Part shown: positions 42,030 through 50,409 of the stretch, in pieces
Layout of the letters: every line of letters begins with the position of its first letter
Position numbering within the stretch: position 1 is the stretch's first letter
NCBI RefSeq assembly: GCF_003123685.1
Contig: NZ_QCYJ01000102.1
Coordinates: forward strand, 56,546-120,545
Direction of reading: 5' to 3'
DNA length: 64,000 nucleotides
Source: Nocardia aurea
GTDB lineage: Bacteria; Actinomycetota; Actinomycetes; Mycobacteriales; Mycobacteriaceae
Notes under the pieces: model-generated
Databases searched by the model: none
What the model was told of the DNA's origin: nothing
What the model saw: only the letters and a program-made list of their open reading frames with translations
Position numbers and translations under genes: made by a program

Positions 42030-42866
42030 ATGGTTGTCGGCGGCAGTGTCGAGCAGGTCAAGGCCTGGCAGCCGCGGGTTCCCGGCATCGTCGAGGTCTT
42101 CCATGCCCGGTTCGTCGGGCACGTCTACCCGATGCACGCCCACGATTCCTGGACACTGCTGATCGTCGACGACGGGGCGGTCCGCTACGACCTCGACCGT
42201 CACGAACACGGGGTCCTCGGTTCGATGGTGTCGCTGCTGCCACCGCATGTTCCACACAACGGGCAGGCCGCGACCGCGCGCGGATTCCGCAAACGCGTTC
42301 TGTACCTCGATGATGCCTATTTCTCCGAGGCGATGATCGGTTGCGCCGTCGACACCCCGACCTTCACCGACCCGCTCCTGCATCGCCGCGTCCGGCAGCT
42401 GCATACGACGCTCACCCACGTCGGCGAGGAGTTGGAGGCCGGTAGTCGCCTCGCTCTCATCCATGACCGACTCCGCGACCTGTTGCACGGCACCGACCCG
42501 GCGCCCTCGCGCGCCGATCCCCGGTTGGCTCGCCGCCTGCGCGAACTGCTCGATTCCCGCACAGCCGAAGGCATTTCCCTCACCGACGCCGCAGCCGTCC
42601 TGCACGCCGATCCCACCCACCTCATACGCGCGTTCAGCCGCGAATTCGGGATGCCGCCGCACCGGTATCTTATCTCCCGACGGGTCGATCTCGCCCGCCC
42701 GCTGCTCCTGAGCGGGATGCCCGCGCGAGAGGTGGCCGCCGCCACCGGTTTTCATGACCAACCGCACCTGATCCGACACTTCAAACGCATTCTGGGCATG
42801 ACGCCCGGGCAGTACGCACGCAGCACGGACGGTTCTCGTGTCCGGGCGGATCTGCCGGATCGGTAG
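42030..42866 (+). CDS. AraC-family regulator with N-terminal cupin
   Basis: 278 residues from ATG 42030 (a TTG at 42015 is also in frame). The cupin has a His-rich start ('GHVYPMHAHDSWTLLIVDDG') and 'SMVSLLPPHVPHNGQ'. The AraC DNA-binding part is at about 180-265 ('ISLTDAAAVLHADPTHLIRA', 'AREVAAATGFHDQPHLIRHF'). It likely senses a small molecule and controls the divergent DUF2000 gene and itself. Confidence 0.9.
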   Translation: MVVGGSVEQVKAWQPRVPGIVEVFHARFVGHVYPMHAHDSWTLLIVDDGAVRYDLDRHEHGVLGSMVSLLPPHVPHNGQAATARGFRKRVLYLDDAYFSEAMIGCAVDTPTFTDPLLHRRVRQLHTTLTHVGEELEAGSRLALIHDRLRDLLHGTDPAPSRADPRLARRLRELLDSRTAEGISLTDAAAVLHADPTHLIRAFSREFGMPPHRYLISRRVDLARPLLLSGMPAREVAAATGFHDQPHLIRHFKRILGMTPGQYARSTDGSRVRADLPDR

Positions 42867-42983
42867 CGCGCCGGGTGGCCCCACGGATCGATCGCCGCCA
42901 ACCCGACGGGCGATCGACCCGGGCACGCACGATCGGCGATCGGTGGGCGGGGCCACCGATCGCCGATCGTGTTCATGGATTTG

Positions 42984-43421
42984 TCATCGTGTCAGCGAGT
43001 CACGCAGATCGGTGAGGGTGGCGCGGCGCTCGTAGGCGATCCAGGCGAAGATCGCGGCGAGGACGAGCGGGAAGATCGCCATCGCGGGCTTGTCGGCGAT
43101 GAAGGCCTGGGTCGCGGCGGCGAGCACGGTCAGGACGGACAGGCCCGCGGCGGCCAGGGCGCTCAGCTTGGGCACCATCAGGCCGATTCCGCCGGCGACC
43201 TCGACGACTCCGATGAAGATCAACAGCCCGATGGGGATGGTGAGGTTCTCGGGGGCGTTGTCGGTCAGGGCGTTGGGCATGACGAGTTTCGGTCCGCCGG
43301 AGGCGATGACGAAGAACAGGCCGAGCAGGGTCTGCAGGGTCCACAGCACGCGGTTGCGGATCTTGCCGGGACGGTGGGTGGCGGTGTCGGAGATGACGGC
43401 GGTGGGGTTGGCGGTGGTCAT
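42984..43421 (-). CDS. DoxX-family membrane protein
   Basis: 145 residues with AGGAGG eight bases upstream of the ATG. Four membrane helices are evident: 'VLWTLQTLLGLFFVIASG', 'IGLLIFIGVVEVAGGIGL', 'LAAAGLSVLTVLAAATQA' and 'AIFPLVLAAIFAWIAY'. DoxX-like proteins are small integral membrane proteins, some linked to thiol redox or quinone chemistry; this short type is generally uncharacterised. It stands alone. Confidence 0.85.
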   Translation of the reverse strand: MTTANPTAVISDTATHRPGKIRNRVLWTLQTLLGLFFVIASGGPKLVMPNALTDNAPENLTIPIGLLIFIGVVEVAGGIGLMVPKLSALAAAGLSVLTVLAAATQAFIADKPAMAIFPLVLAAIFAWIAYERRATLTDLRDSLTR

Positions 43422-43793
43422 GTCAGGTCCTCCTGGTCGGTGCGCCGGGTTGGTAGCGCGTCAACCGATAAGACGGAGCACCGCCGCAGGAATCATCGCT
43501 GTCGCGAGAAAAGTTTTTCGGACAGGGTCGGACGGCTTCTTCGCCGCACGTGTACCCATCGGAATCCGATGCTGAACGGTCGCCACCCGACGACCGTCAC
43601 CCCGGGGCATGCCCGAGCCCCCTCGCCCCCGGACTGCGCGAGAATCAACGAAGGCCCACTGTCCACAGCGGGCCTTCGGTATTCGATCTGTCAGCCGCGG
43701 AGCGGGGCTACTCGACCCACTCCGCGCCCGGACAGCGGAGGTCGGTGACGGACGGCGAACCGTTCCCGCGCACCGACCACCTGGTCGTCGGAC
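43422..43793. other. intergenic, no gene seen
   Basis: Upstream region of the DoxX gene and downstream region of the small secreted protein gene. The open frames present lack normal codon bias. No repeat or terminator stands out. Confidence 0.4.
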
Positions 43794-44165
43794 CTACGAG
43801 CAGGCGGAATTCACCCTGCCGAGAGCACCGTAGACCGCACCCGCGGACTCCGGTCCAGTGGAATTCTCGAGGGCGCTGGCCAGCCCTTCGATTGCGGCCT
43901 GCGCCTCCGGCGAACTGACCTGGCTCTCCTGACCGCGCAATTGGGCGACGTAGGCCGCGAGACCGGCCGCGGCCTGATCAGCAGGCGCCGACTGCAACGG
44001 CGCGAGTGTGCTGATCGTCGCGGAACCGATCTGGCTCAGCACGGCGCAGTCGCTCGCGGGAAGGTCGACAAACGCCGGCGGTGCCGCGGCGGCGGTGTTC
44101 CAACCGGCGCCGATCACGGTGGCAAGGGCGAACCCCACGGCGACAGCAGCAGGACGAATCTTCAT
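43794..44165 (-). CDS. small secreted protein, haemophore-like
   Basis: 123 residues. A Sec signal peptide ('AAVAVGFALATVIGAGWNTAAAAP') precedes a ~95-residue helical domain with two cysteines ('ASDCAVLSQIG' and the C-terminal 'VNSACS'). Size, helix content and cysteine placement near both ends resemble the haemophore/haem-binding small secreted proteins of mycobacteria and Nocardia, though no axial ligand can be assigned by eye. It is a single-gene unit with a perfect palindrome 180 bp upstream. Confidence 0.65.
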   Translation of the reverse strand: MKIRPAAVAVGFALATVIGAGWNTAAAAPPAFVDLPASDCAVLSQIGSATISTLAPLQSAPADQAAAGLAAYVAQLRGQESQVSSPEAQAAIEGLASALENSTGPESAGAVYGALGRVNSACS

Positions 44166-44543
44166 TGACAGCTCCCAATTGCGACTGGAATCGGATAGAG
44201 AAGAGCGGCTGCAAGCATCGCTCGGCCGCGACCCGGGGCGCGGATACGCCCTGTCGCGGGGGCCCACTCCCCCGGTCGGAATGGGCCGCGACCGGACCTG
44301 CGATCCGGACGGCATCAGAATACAGTTCGCTCGAAGCGAGAACACCGTTTTCGAAATCGAAAACGGAACTCCGCACCTGCGTGGCCGCACGGCGATCCGC
44401 CGAGGCCGCCTTTCACGAGTCGCGGACCGGCGTATCAGGTACGGCGCGGCGTTGATATCGGTTCGCGAATCGGATCGCGGCGGCCGGATGACCCCACCCG
44501 ATGTGGGTGCGATCCATTGCTATCGGCGTGTTCGAGAAACCTC
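44166..44543. other. intergenic region upstream of small secreted protein
   Basis: No gene recognised. It lies between the 3' end of the TetR gene and the start of the secreted-protein gene, and contains the 22-bp palindrome listed separately. Confidence 0.4.
44345..44366. promoter_or_regulatory. perfect 22-bp inverted repeat
   Basis: The 10-base arm CCGTTTTCGA (44345-44354) is exactly complementary to 44357-44366, with two bases between. The AT-rich perfect dyad is typical of an operator. It lies 180 bp upstream of the secreted-protein gene and 178 bp past the TetR stop; terminator function for TetR is less likely because the spacer is too short for a stable loop. Confidence 0.55.
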
Positions 44544-45194
44544 TCACGCGCTGACGTGGGCCGCGGCGAGCATCGCACCGATCTCGGCGGCGAGGGTTTC
44601 GGCGAGCGCGGGGTCGTCGAAACCGGCGGCGGCCCAGCAGCGGATCCCGTCGGCCACCAGCATCTGCGCGATGCGCGCGGCACGCACGACATCGACCTCG
44701 GCGTGGATGCGGCCGTCGCGATGGGCTCGCCGGAAGGGTTCGAGGAACAGGTAGGCGATATCGGCCTGGGTCGCCCCCTCGGCGAGGGCGCGGCGTTCGA
44801 TCCGGTAGGTCTCCAGCACCGTCTCGAAGATCAGTTCCGGCGGGTATTGGCGGGCGCGCTGTTCGAGGGTGCCCACGACCGCGGCGATCAGTTCGATCAG
44901 CGTGTAATCGCCCGAGACCACCGCCTCGGCGGCCAGGTGCGCGTCGCGCATGGTGAACACCTCCACCTCGAGCAGCACGTCCTCGCGGCGTGAGAAGTAC
45001 ACGTAGAACAACGCTTTCGACACTCCGGCGGCTTTGCAGATGTCGGTGACGGTGGTGTCGGCGAACCCCTTCGTGCGCCACAGCGCCATCGCCGCCCCCA
45101 TGATCGCTTCCCGGCTGGCGTGCGAACGCGCCCGGACCGGCGTCGCCCTTTTCTGACTACCGTCATCTTTTGATCCGCGTGAAACCACCGCCAT
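44544..45194 (-). CDS. TetR-family regulator of the Cox3-like operon
   Basis: 216 residues from ATG 45194. The N-terminal helix-turn-helix is 'SREAIMGAAMALWRTKGFAD' and 'TTVTDICKAAGVSKALFYVY'. The C-terminal ligand domain is helical. It is divergent from the membrane-protein/cox operon (start 45325). TGACTA-type dyads in its 5' end and in the intergenic region point to autoregulation and control of the divergent operon. Confidence 0.9.
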   Translation of the reverse strand: MAVVSRGSKDDGSQKRATPVRARSHASREAIMGAAMALWRTKGFADTTVTDICKAAGVSKALFYVYFSRREDVLLEVEVFTMRDAHLAAEAVVSGDYTLIELIAAVVGTLEQRARQYPPELIFETVLETYRIERRALAEGATQADIAYLFLEPFRRAHRDGRIHAEVDVVRAARIAQMLVADGIRCWAAAGFDDPALAETLAAEIGAMLAAAHVSA

Positions 45195-45234
45195 AGCAGG
45201 AACTCTACCGCGTCTCAATTATTGACCATAGTCA
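45154..45234. promoter_or_regulatory. two TGAC-N4-GTCA dyads, putative TetR operators, with promoter
   Basis: TGACTACCGTCA (45154-45165) lies inside the first codons of the TetR gene, and TGACCATAGTCA (45223-45234, reading TGACTATGGTCA on the other strand) in the intergenic space 69 bp away. The second overlaps a TTGACC (45222-45227) that, with GATGCT at 45245-45250, forms a plausible rightward promoter for the operon at 45325. Binding there would block it. Confidence 0.5.
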
Positions 45235-45324
45235 GAAAACTTGGGATGCTCCTCGCCATGGTCCACCGCGCGGCGCTCGCCCGCAGCGGCCGCGACATCG
45301 ACCGATCCGGCAGGAGCCACGAAC

Positions 45325-46068
45325 ATGCAGCTACTCACCGAGGACGAGGAGCGATCCGGGGCCACGAATCTGCGAGCCCAACAGGTCATCCTGTGGTCGA
45401 CCCCCGTGGTCGCGCTGGCGCTGTTGGTGCTGTTCGTGGCGTTTCCCGGCTTCTTCCCGCCGATGTCACCGAATATGACCGCGACGGAAGTGGCGCGGTT
45501 CTACGAGGAGAACACCCCGCTGATCCGTTTCAGCATGGTCGGATTCAACCTGTGCGGGGTCATGATCGTCCCGTTCTTCGTGCTGATCATGGGCCAGATG
45601 CTGCGCATGAGAGGGCAGAGTCAGATCTTCGCCTTCTCCTACCTCACCTCGATCGTGGCCGGGGTGACCTTGTTCGCGCTGTCGAACATCTTCTTCGCCG
45701 TGGCCGCGTTCCGACCCGACCGCGGACCGGAACTGATCCAAGTGCTCAACGATCTGGCGTGGATCATCTTCATCGCACCGATCGGCATGCTGGTCGCTCA
45801 ATTCGTATTGCTCGCTCTCGCAGTATATTTCGACGATCAGGCGCATCCGATCTTCCCGAAGTGGGTGGCGCCCTACTCGGTGCTCACCGCGCTGGCGATG
45901 GCCCCGTCGGCCGGTGCCGCGGTCTTTCGTGACGGCCCGCTCGCCTGGGACGGTTTCGTGTCGTTCTGGCTGCGCAACGGCGCTTTCGCCCTGTTCGTCG
46001 CGGTGATGTTCTTCCTCGTGCGCTCGGCGCTCGATCGCCAAGCCCGACAGGAGGTGAGCCCGTCATGA
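45325..46068 (+). CDS. six-TM membrane protein A, cox-associated
   Basis: 247 residues from ATG 45325 (CAGGAG eight bases upstream). About six membrane helices. It is paralogous to the next gene: shared landmarks are 'FRPDRGPELIQVLNDL', 'AHPIFPKWVAPYSV' and 'LAWDGFVSFWLRNG'. I do not recognise a named family. The position before subunit III- and IV-like genes and under the same TetR suggests a membrane complex connected with respiration or a membrane oxidoreductase. Confidence 0.75.
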   Translation: MQLLTEDEERSGATNLRAQQVILWSTPVVALALLVLFVAFPGFFPPMSPNMTATEVARFYEENTPLIRFSMVGFNLCGVMIVPFFVLIMGQMLRMRGQSQIFAFSYLTSIVAGVTLFALSNIFFAVAAFRPDRGPELIQVLNDLAWIIFIAPIGMLVAQFVLLALAVYFDDQAHPIFPKWVAPYSVLTALAMAPSAGAAVFRDGPLAWDGFVSFWLRNGAFALFVAVMFFLVRSALDRQARQEVSPS

Positions 46069-46844
46069 CCGCGGTGACCGCCTCGGCGCCGGACCGTTCG
46101 CCCGCGGACGGCGTCGGCTCGAAAAGCCGAGTGCGACTGGATGTCTGGATCACCTACTGGCTCTTCGCCGCCTTCTACACCGCACTGTCGGTCGGCGTGG
46201 TGTTCTTCGGCAGGGCCACGCCGCCACCACGTCCGGACGTGACCGACCTCCAGGTCGCGCAGTGGTTCGACAAACACCAGTGGAGCATCCAGGCCGGATT
46301 CGCGGTGCTGCTGGTCCTCGCGGGCGGGGCCGCGGTCTCCAACGGCATCATCGGCTACTTCATGAAACGCATGTCCTCGGGTTCACTGCTGGCCTACGCC
46401 TACATCGCCGGAATGGGAGTCGGCGCCATCCCGGGATTCCATCTCCTGCTCGTATGCTGGCTCACCGCCACCTTCCGCCCCGACCGCGACCCAGCCATCC
46501 AGCACATGCTCTACGACCTGGGCATGCTGGCCTACAACGGCTCGCTGGGCTGTTTCACCGCCGCCTACACGGTCCTTGCGATCGCCATCCTCTACGACCG
46601 CAACCACATCTTCCCCAAATGGTTCGCCTACATCTCGATCTGGCAGATCGTCACCGAAGTCCTCGCCACCCAGATGTGGGTCTTCCACTCGGGAGCGTTC
46701 GCCTGGAACGGGATGATCACCTTCTACGTCGCCGTGGTCGTCTTCGCACTGTGGATCGTGTGCCTGCTCCCGATCCTGCGCAACGCGACCAAGGCCGAAA
46801 CCGCGCACACTCCGCCCCTCTACCCCGCCGAGGTCACCCGATGA
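46065..46844 (+). CDS. six-TM membrane protein B, cox-associated
   Basis: 259 residues; its ATG overlaps the previous stop. About six membrane helices, and motifs parallel to protein A: 'FRPDRDPAIQHMLYDL', 'NHIFPKWFAYISI' and 'FAWNGMITFYVAVV'. The tandem probably arose by duplication and may form a heterodimer. Family not recognised; no haem-ligand pattern like that of an oxidase subunit I is visible. The next gene again overlaps by 4 bp. Confidence 0.75.
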   Translation: MTAVTASAPDRSPADGVGSKSRVRLDVWITYWLFAAFYTALSVGVVFFGRATPPPRPDVTDLQVAQWFDKHQWSIQAGFAVLLVLAGGAAVSNGIIGYFMKRMSSGSLLAYAYIAGMGVGAIPGFHLLLVCWLTATFRPDRDPAIQHMLYDLGMLAYNGSLGCFTAAYTVLAIAILYDRNHIFPKWFAYISIWQIVTEVLATQMWVFHSGAFAWNGMITFYVAVVVFALWIVCLLPILRNATKAETAHTPPLYPAEVTR

Positions 46845-47431
46845 CCCTCTCCGCTCCCGAGACACGCCCCGCCGAAGCCCGGCGGTCGCGTCACCTACCC
46901 GGCGACATCGACATGTGGGTGATGATCCTGGGTGACCTGTTCTTCTTCGGCGCCTACTTCGTCGTCTACATGGTCTTCCGCACCCGATCCGCCGACGAGT
47001 TCTCTGCCGCCCAACAACATCTCGACATCGGCATCGGCGTCGCCAACACCGTCGTACTACTCACCAGCTCGATGTTCGTCGCCCTCGCCGTCATCGCCGT
47101 GCGGGAGCGGGCGATCCGCAGCGCACGACAGCTCGAGCTCGCCGCCGCGGCATGCGGACTGATCTTCACCCTGGTCAAGATCTTCGAATGGCACCGTGAG
47201 ATCAGCAACGGCCACACCGTCTCCGAAGAATTCTTCAGCTTCTACTTCGTCCTGACCGGCGTGCACCTCGCACACCTGCTCCTGGGCATGCTCATCCTCG
47301 GCATCGTCGTCCGGGAACTACGCGACACCGCGGAACAACGCGTCGGCATCGTCGAACAGGGCGCCCTGTTCTGGCACATGATCGACCTGCTCTGGGTCGT
47401 CATCTTCGCCATCGTCTACCTCATGAGGTGA
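46841..47431 (+). CDS. cytochrome c oxidase subunit III-like protein (NorE-like size)
   Basis: 196 residues from an overlapping ATG. Five membrane helices; typical subunit III features are 'MWVMILGDLFFFGAYFVVYM' and 'FFSFYFVLTGVHLAHLLLGM', and 'WHMIDLLWVVIFAIVYLMR' at the end. It has the short five-helix form seen in NorE and CyoC-like proteins. No catalytic subunit I or II is encoded nearby. Likely an accessory subunit of an oxidase encoded elsewhere or of a complex with the two upstream membrane proteins. Confidence 0.88.
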   Translation: MTLSAPETRPAEARRSRHLPGDIDMWVMILGDLFFFGAYFVVYMVFRTRSADEFSAAQQHLDIGIGVANTVVLLTSSMFVALAVIAVRERAIRSARQLELAAAACGLIFTLVKIFEWHREISNGHTVSEEFFSFYFVLTGVHLAHLLLGMLILGIVVRELRDTAEQRVGIVEQGALFWHMIDLLWVVIFAIVYLMR

Positions 47432-47435
47432 TCCA

Positions 47436-47723
47436 GTGACCACCGCCACCGAATTCCGCCGCGACAAACGCGTCATCGTCTACGTCTGGATCGCACTGAC
47501 CGCGTCGACACTCGTCGCCTGGCGCCTCACCCCCGGCCACACCGACGCCAGCGGCCTCGACACCGGTCTGATCACCGGTGTCGTCGTCCTCGGACTGATC
47601 AAATGCCGCCTGATCATCCGCTACTTCATGGAAGTCCGGCACGCGCCACTCTGGCTCCGGATCACCACCGACGCCTGGCTGGCCGTCATCTGGATCGCGC
47701 TGCTCGCCATCTACCTCTACTGA
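47436..47723 (+). CDS. cytochrome c oxidase subunit IV-like small membrane protein
   Basis: 95 residues from GTG, four bases after the subunit III-like stop. Three helices ('VIVYVWIALTASTLVAWRL', 'LITGVVVLGLIKCRLIIRYF', 'AWLAVIWIALLAIYLY') with 'IIRYFMEVRHAP' between, matching the prokaryotic cytochrome C oxidase subunit IV family that follows CyoC/NorE-like genes. Last gene of the operon. Confidence 0.82.
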   Translation: MTTATEFRRDKRVIVYVWIALTASTLVAWRLTPGHTDASGLDTGLITGVVVLGLIKCRLIIRYFMEVRHAPLWLRITTDAWLAVIWIALLAIYLY

Positions 47724-47879
47724 TCGACCTGTCGCGTCGGAACCTCGCGAAATACCGGCCGTGGGGTCGGATGAAGGACCGGCCGAGTCGCCGTCCACCG
47801 ATGTCCTTTCGGTTTGCCGTCGGCTCGGGTAGATGCGATCCACCACTTGCAAAACGCAATCACCTTGGAAGGGTCGCGA

Positions 47880-48485
47880 ATGCCGGACACCACCTGTCAC
47901 ATGTCCATCTCGCTCGACGGATTCGTCGCCGGGCCGGACCAGGGGCGCGCACACCCACTCGGAAGGCGCGGAATAGAGCTGCACGGCTGGCATATCGGCG
48001 ACGAGCGCACCACCGCGAACGACGAGACCGCCGCGGGCTGGCTCATGCGCCCGCGCGGCGCCTACGTGATGGGCCGCAACATGTTCGGGCCGATCCGCGG
48101 CGAGTGGGAGGACGACTGGCGTGGCTGGTGGGGGGACGAGCCGCCCTACCACGCACCGGTGTTCGTGCTCACCCATCACGCCCACGAGCCGATCGAGATG
48201 AAAGGCGGAACGACCTTCCACTTCGTCACCGACGGCTTCGACTCCGCCTACGCCCAGGCGCTCGAGACGGCGGGCGAGGACGGCGTGGACATCGCGGGCG
48301 GCGCCTCCACCGTTCGCCAGGCGCTCGTCGCCGGGGTCATCGACGAACTGACGCTCGACATCGCCCCCGTCCTGCTCGGGTCCGGCGAACGGATCTTCGA
48401 CGGCGTCGATTCCTTCGGGTTCGAGCCCGTCGAGGTGCTGCATTCGCCACTGGCCACGCACATCCGGTACCGCCGGACGAGCTGA
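47880..48485 (+). CDS. RibD/dihydrofolate-reductase-like protein
   Basis: 201 residues from ATG 47880 with GGAAGG upstream. The opening 'CHMSISLDGFVAGPDQ' and 'YVMGRNMFGPIRGEW', 'DIAGGASTVRQALVAGVIDEL' and 'PVLLGSGERIFDG' are characteristic of the RibD C-terminal/DHFR-like fold. These small NADPH reductases act on pteridine- or riboflavin-like compounds; most stand-alone members have no proven substrate. It ends 14 bp from the convergent MFS gene. Confidence 0.88.
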   Translation: MPDTTCHMSISLDGFVAGPDQGRAHPLGRRGIELHGWHIGDERTTANDETAAGWLMRPRGAYVMGRNMFGPIRGEWEDDWRGWWGDEPPYHAPVFVLTHHAHEPIEMKGGTTFHFVTDGFDSAYAQALETAGEDGVDIAGGASTVRQALVAGVIDELTLDIAPVLLGSGERIFDGVDSFGFEPVEVLHSPLATHIRYRRTS

Positions 48486-48499
48486 GTCCGAGCGGACCG

Positions 48500-49909
48500 T
48501 CAGGTCGGGCGCGCGGTCCGCGCGTCGTCCTCGTAGCGCGCCCGGATCCGAAGCAGCACAGCGACCGCCACGAAGATGGCAGGTACCAGGGCCAGCATGG
48601 CGGGCGCGAGCGGTTCGCCGCCGTACGCGGTCGAGCCGACCAGGTCGGAGGTGACGCCGACGAAGAACGGTCCGAGCGCGCCGCCCAGGGTGACGAGGAA
48701 GGTGAGCAGGGCGAATCCCATACCTCGACGTTCGGCCGGTACCACATCGGCCGATGCCGCCGTGAGATTCGGTATGGCACCCGCGAAACCGACGCAGGCC
48801 AGCGCGATCATGCTGACGCGCACGGCGACACCGGGCAGCAGGACCGCACCGGTGAGGGTCAGGGCGCCGAGCAGCAGGAATCCGGTGGCGACGGTGACGC
48901 GCCAGCCGGGTCGGATACCGTGGAATCGGTCACCGAGTCGGCTGCCGACGACGATTCCGATCACGATTCCGGTGCCGCCGACCGCGCCCGCGAGCCCGGA
49001 AGCGGCGTCGTAGTCGAGGTTCTCGGTGCGTTCGAGGAAGGTGGGCAGCCAGTAGAAGACGCCCGCGATACCGAGCGACAGCAGGGCCTGTCCGATGATG
49101 ATGCCGGTCAGCGTGCGCACCCGCAGCAGGGATCGCGCTTCCCCGAGCAGGGATTCACCACGCGTGGAGGGGATTTCGTCGGTCTGCCGGGTTTCCGGGC
49201 CCGCGCGTAGGCGGTCGAGACGATCACCCAGCCCGCGCAACGGTTCCCGGACGGTGAGCACCAGCGCGGCGACCAGCAGACCGGGTACCGCGGCGACGAA
49301 GAACACCGCGCGCCAGCCCAGCGCCTCGGCGAGCGCTCCACCGAGGATGACGCCGGTGGGCAGGCCCAGGTAGTACCCGGCACGTTCGAATCCGTATGCC
49401 TTGCCGCGACTTCGGGCCGGATAGCAGTCGGCGAGCAGGCTCGACGCGGGCGGATTGTAGAGCTGCCCGGCGGCGCCGATGAGAACGCGGACCAGGAAGA
49501 ACATCACGAAGGATGTCGCCAGGCCGCTGAGTATCGAACAGCACGACCACACCAGCACCACGACCGCGATCGTGGCGACGCGCGGCGCCCGGTCGGCGAG
49601 GCGTCCGGCGGGTAGCAGCAGGAGCGCGCCCGCGATACTGGCGGCGGTCGGGATCGCGCCCGCAGCAGTGTCGCTGAAGCCGAAATGGTCCTGGATGGCG
49701 GGTAGCGCACCGGCGATCAGGTTGATCTCGACTCGGTCGATGAACGCGACAAGCGCGATGGCCACGGCGGGCCACCACCCCAGCGGCGCGGCCTTGGCCA
49801 GGTCGACGGCCCGGGCGGGACGCTTGGGATACACCGTCGTCTCGACGATGCCGGAGGTGGCGGCGCTACTGCCCGAGGGCTCCGGCGCCGGGTGCGAGGT
49901 TTCGGTCAT
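48500..49909 (-). CDS. MFS transporter
   Basis: 469 residues, about twelve membrane helices with a long central loop. The MFS signature after helix 2 is 'LLLPAGRLADRAPRVATIAV'. The opening 'ALVAFIDRVEINLIAGALPA' and 'NPPASSLLADCYPARSRGKA' resemble spinster-like or anion:cation-symporter-like MFS members. Substrate not deducible; export of a drug or lipid-like compound, or uptake of an organic anion, are both possible. No adjacent regulator. Confidence 0.88.
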   Translation of the reverse strand: MTETSHPAPEPSGSSAATSGIVETTVYPKRPARAVDLAKAAPLGWWPAVAIALVAFIDRVEINLIAGALPAIQDHFGFSDTAAGAIPTAASIAGALLLLPAGRLADRAPRVATIAVVVLVWSCCSILSGLATSFVMFFLVRVLIGAAGQLYNPPASSLLADCYPARSRGKAYGFERAGYYLGLPTGVILGGALAEALGWRAVFFVAAVPGLLVAALVLTVREPLRGLGDRLDRLRAGPETRQTDEIPSTRGESLLGEARSLLRVRTLTGIIIGQALLSLGIAGVFYWLPTFLERTENLDYDAASGLAGAVGGTGIVIGIVVGSRLGDRFHGIRPGWRVTVATGFLLLGALTLTGAVLLPGVAVRVSMIALACVGFAGAIPNLTAASADVVPAERRGMGFALLTFLVTLGGALGPFFVGVTSDLVGSTAYGGEPLAPAMLALVPAIFVAVAVLLRIRARYEDDARTARPT

Positions 49910-50086
49910 GGAATCCGCTTCTGTCGGAGATCGGCCGGATTCCGTGAGCCTACGAACGGCCCGAAACGGTCACATATCACCGATGTAACCGGATTTGAGA
50001 AATTTTGCGTATATGTCTCTAATGGGCGTAGGCAGAGAACTGTCGGCGGGGAGCCGGATCCGTGGACGCGATCGCCACATGCCGCG

Positions 50087-50338
50087 TCAGTAGCCGGTGA
50101 GGGCCAAATCGCACATCCACCAGCCGTCACCGAGGTCGACCGGTTCGACACACGGGCCCCCGTAGAGATCGACGCCCGCCGGTGAGTTTTCGGGGCTGTA
50201 CAGGTACCCGCCGCCACCGTCCGGAATGCCGATCCACTGCGGGAAGAAATGAATCGACGCGGTTCCACCGACCGGAGCCGAGTACAGCGTTCTCGACGTG
50301 CGAGCATCGAGGGCGAAATCCCGGTCGGCTCCGAGCAA
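50087..50338 (-). CDS. hypothetical small protein, possibly truncated
   Basis: 83 residues from a TTG at 50336-50338; a stop lies just upstream in frame, so no longer version exists. The codon third positions are strongly G/C, and the C-terminal sequence ('IHFFPQWIGIPDGGGGYLYS', 'VDLGDGWWMCDLALTGY') looks like a genuine small beta-rich domain with two cysteines. No signal peptide precedes it. It may be the surviving 3' part of a secreted protein whose start was lost when the kinase gene moved next to it. Function unknown. Confidence 0.45.
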   Translation of the reverse strand: MLGADRDFALDARTSRTLYSAPVGGTASIHFFPQWIGIPDGGGGYLYSPENSPAGVDLYGGPCVEPVDLGDGWWMCDLALTGY

Positions 50339-50409
50339 CTGTCGTGCGAACGACGGTACGCGCGGTCATCATATTCGGGACGGCGTGCGCGAAGTACGCC
50401 ACGGGAGGA

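Noticed and set aside
43550..43918. plus-strand open frame of 122 codons
   Set aside because: Pro/Arg-rich composition without codon bias, overlapping the secreted-protein gene on the other strand.
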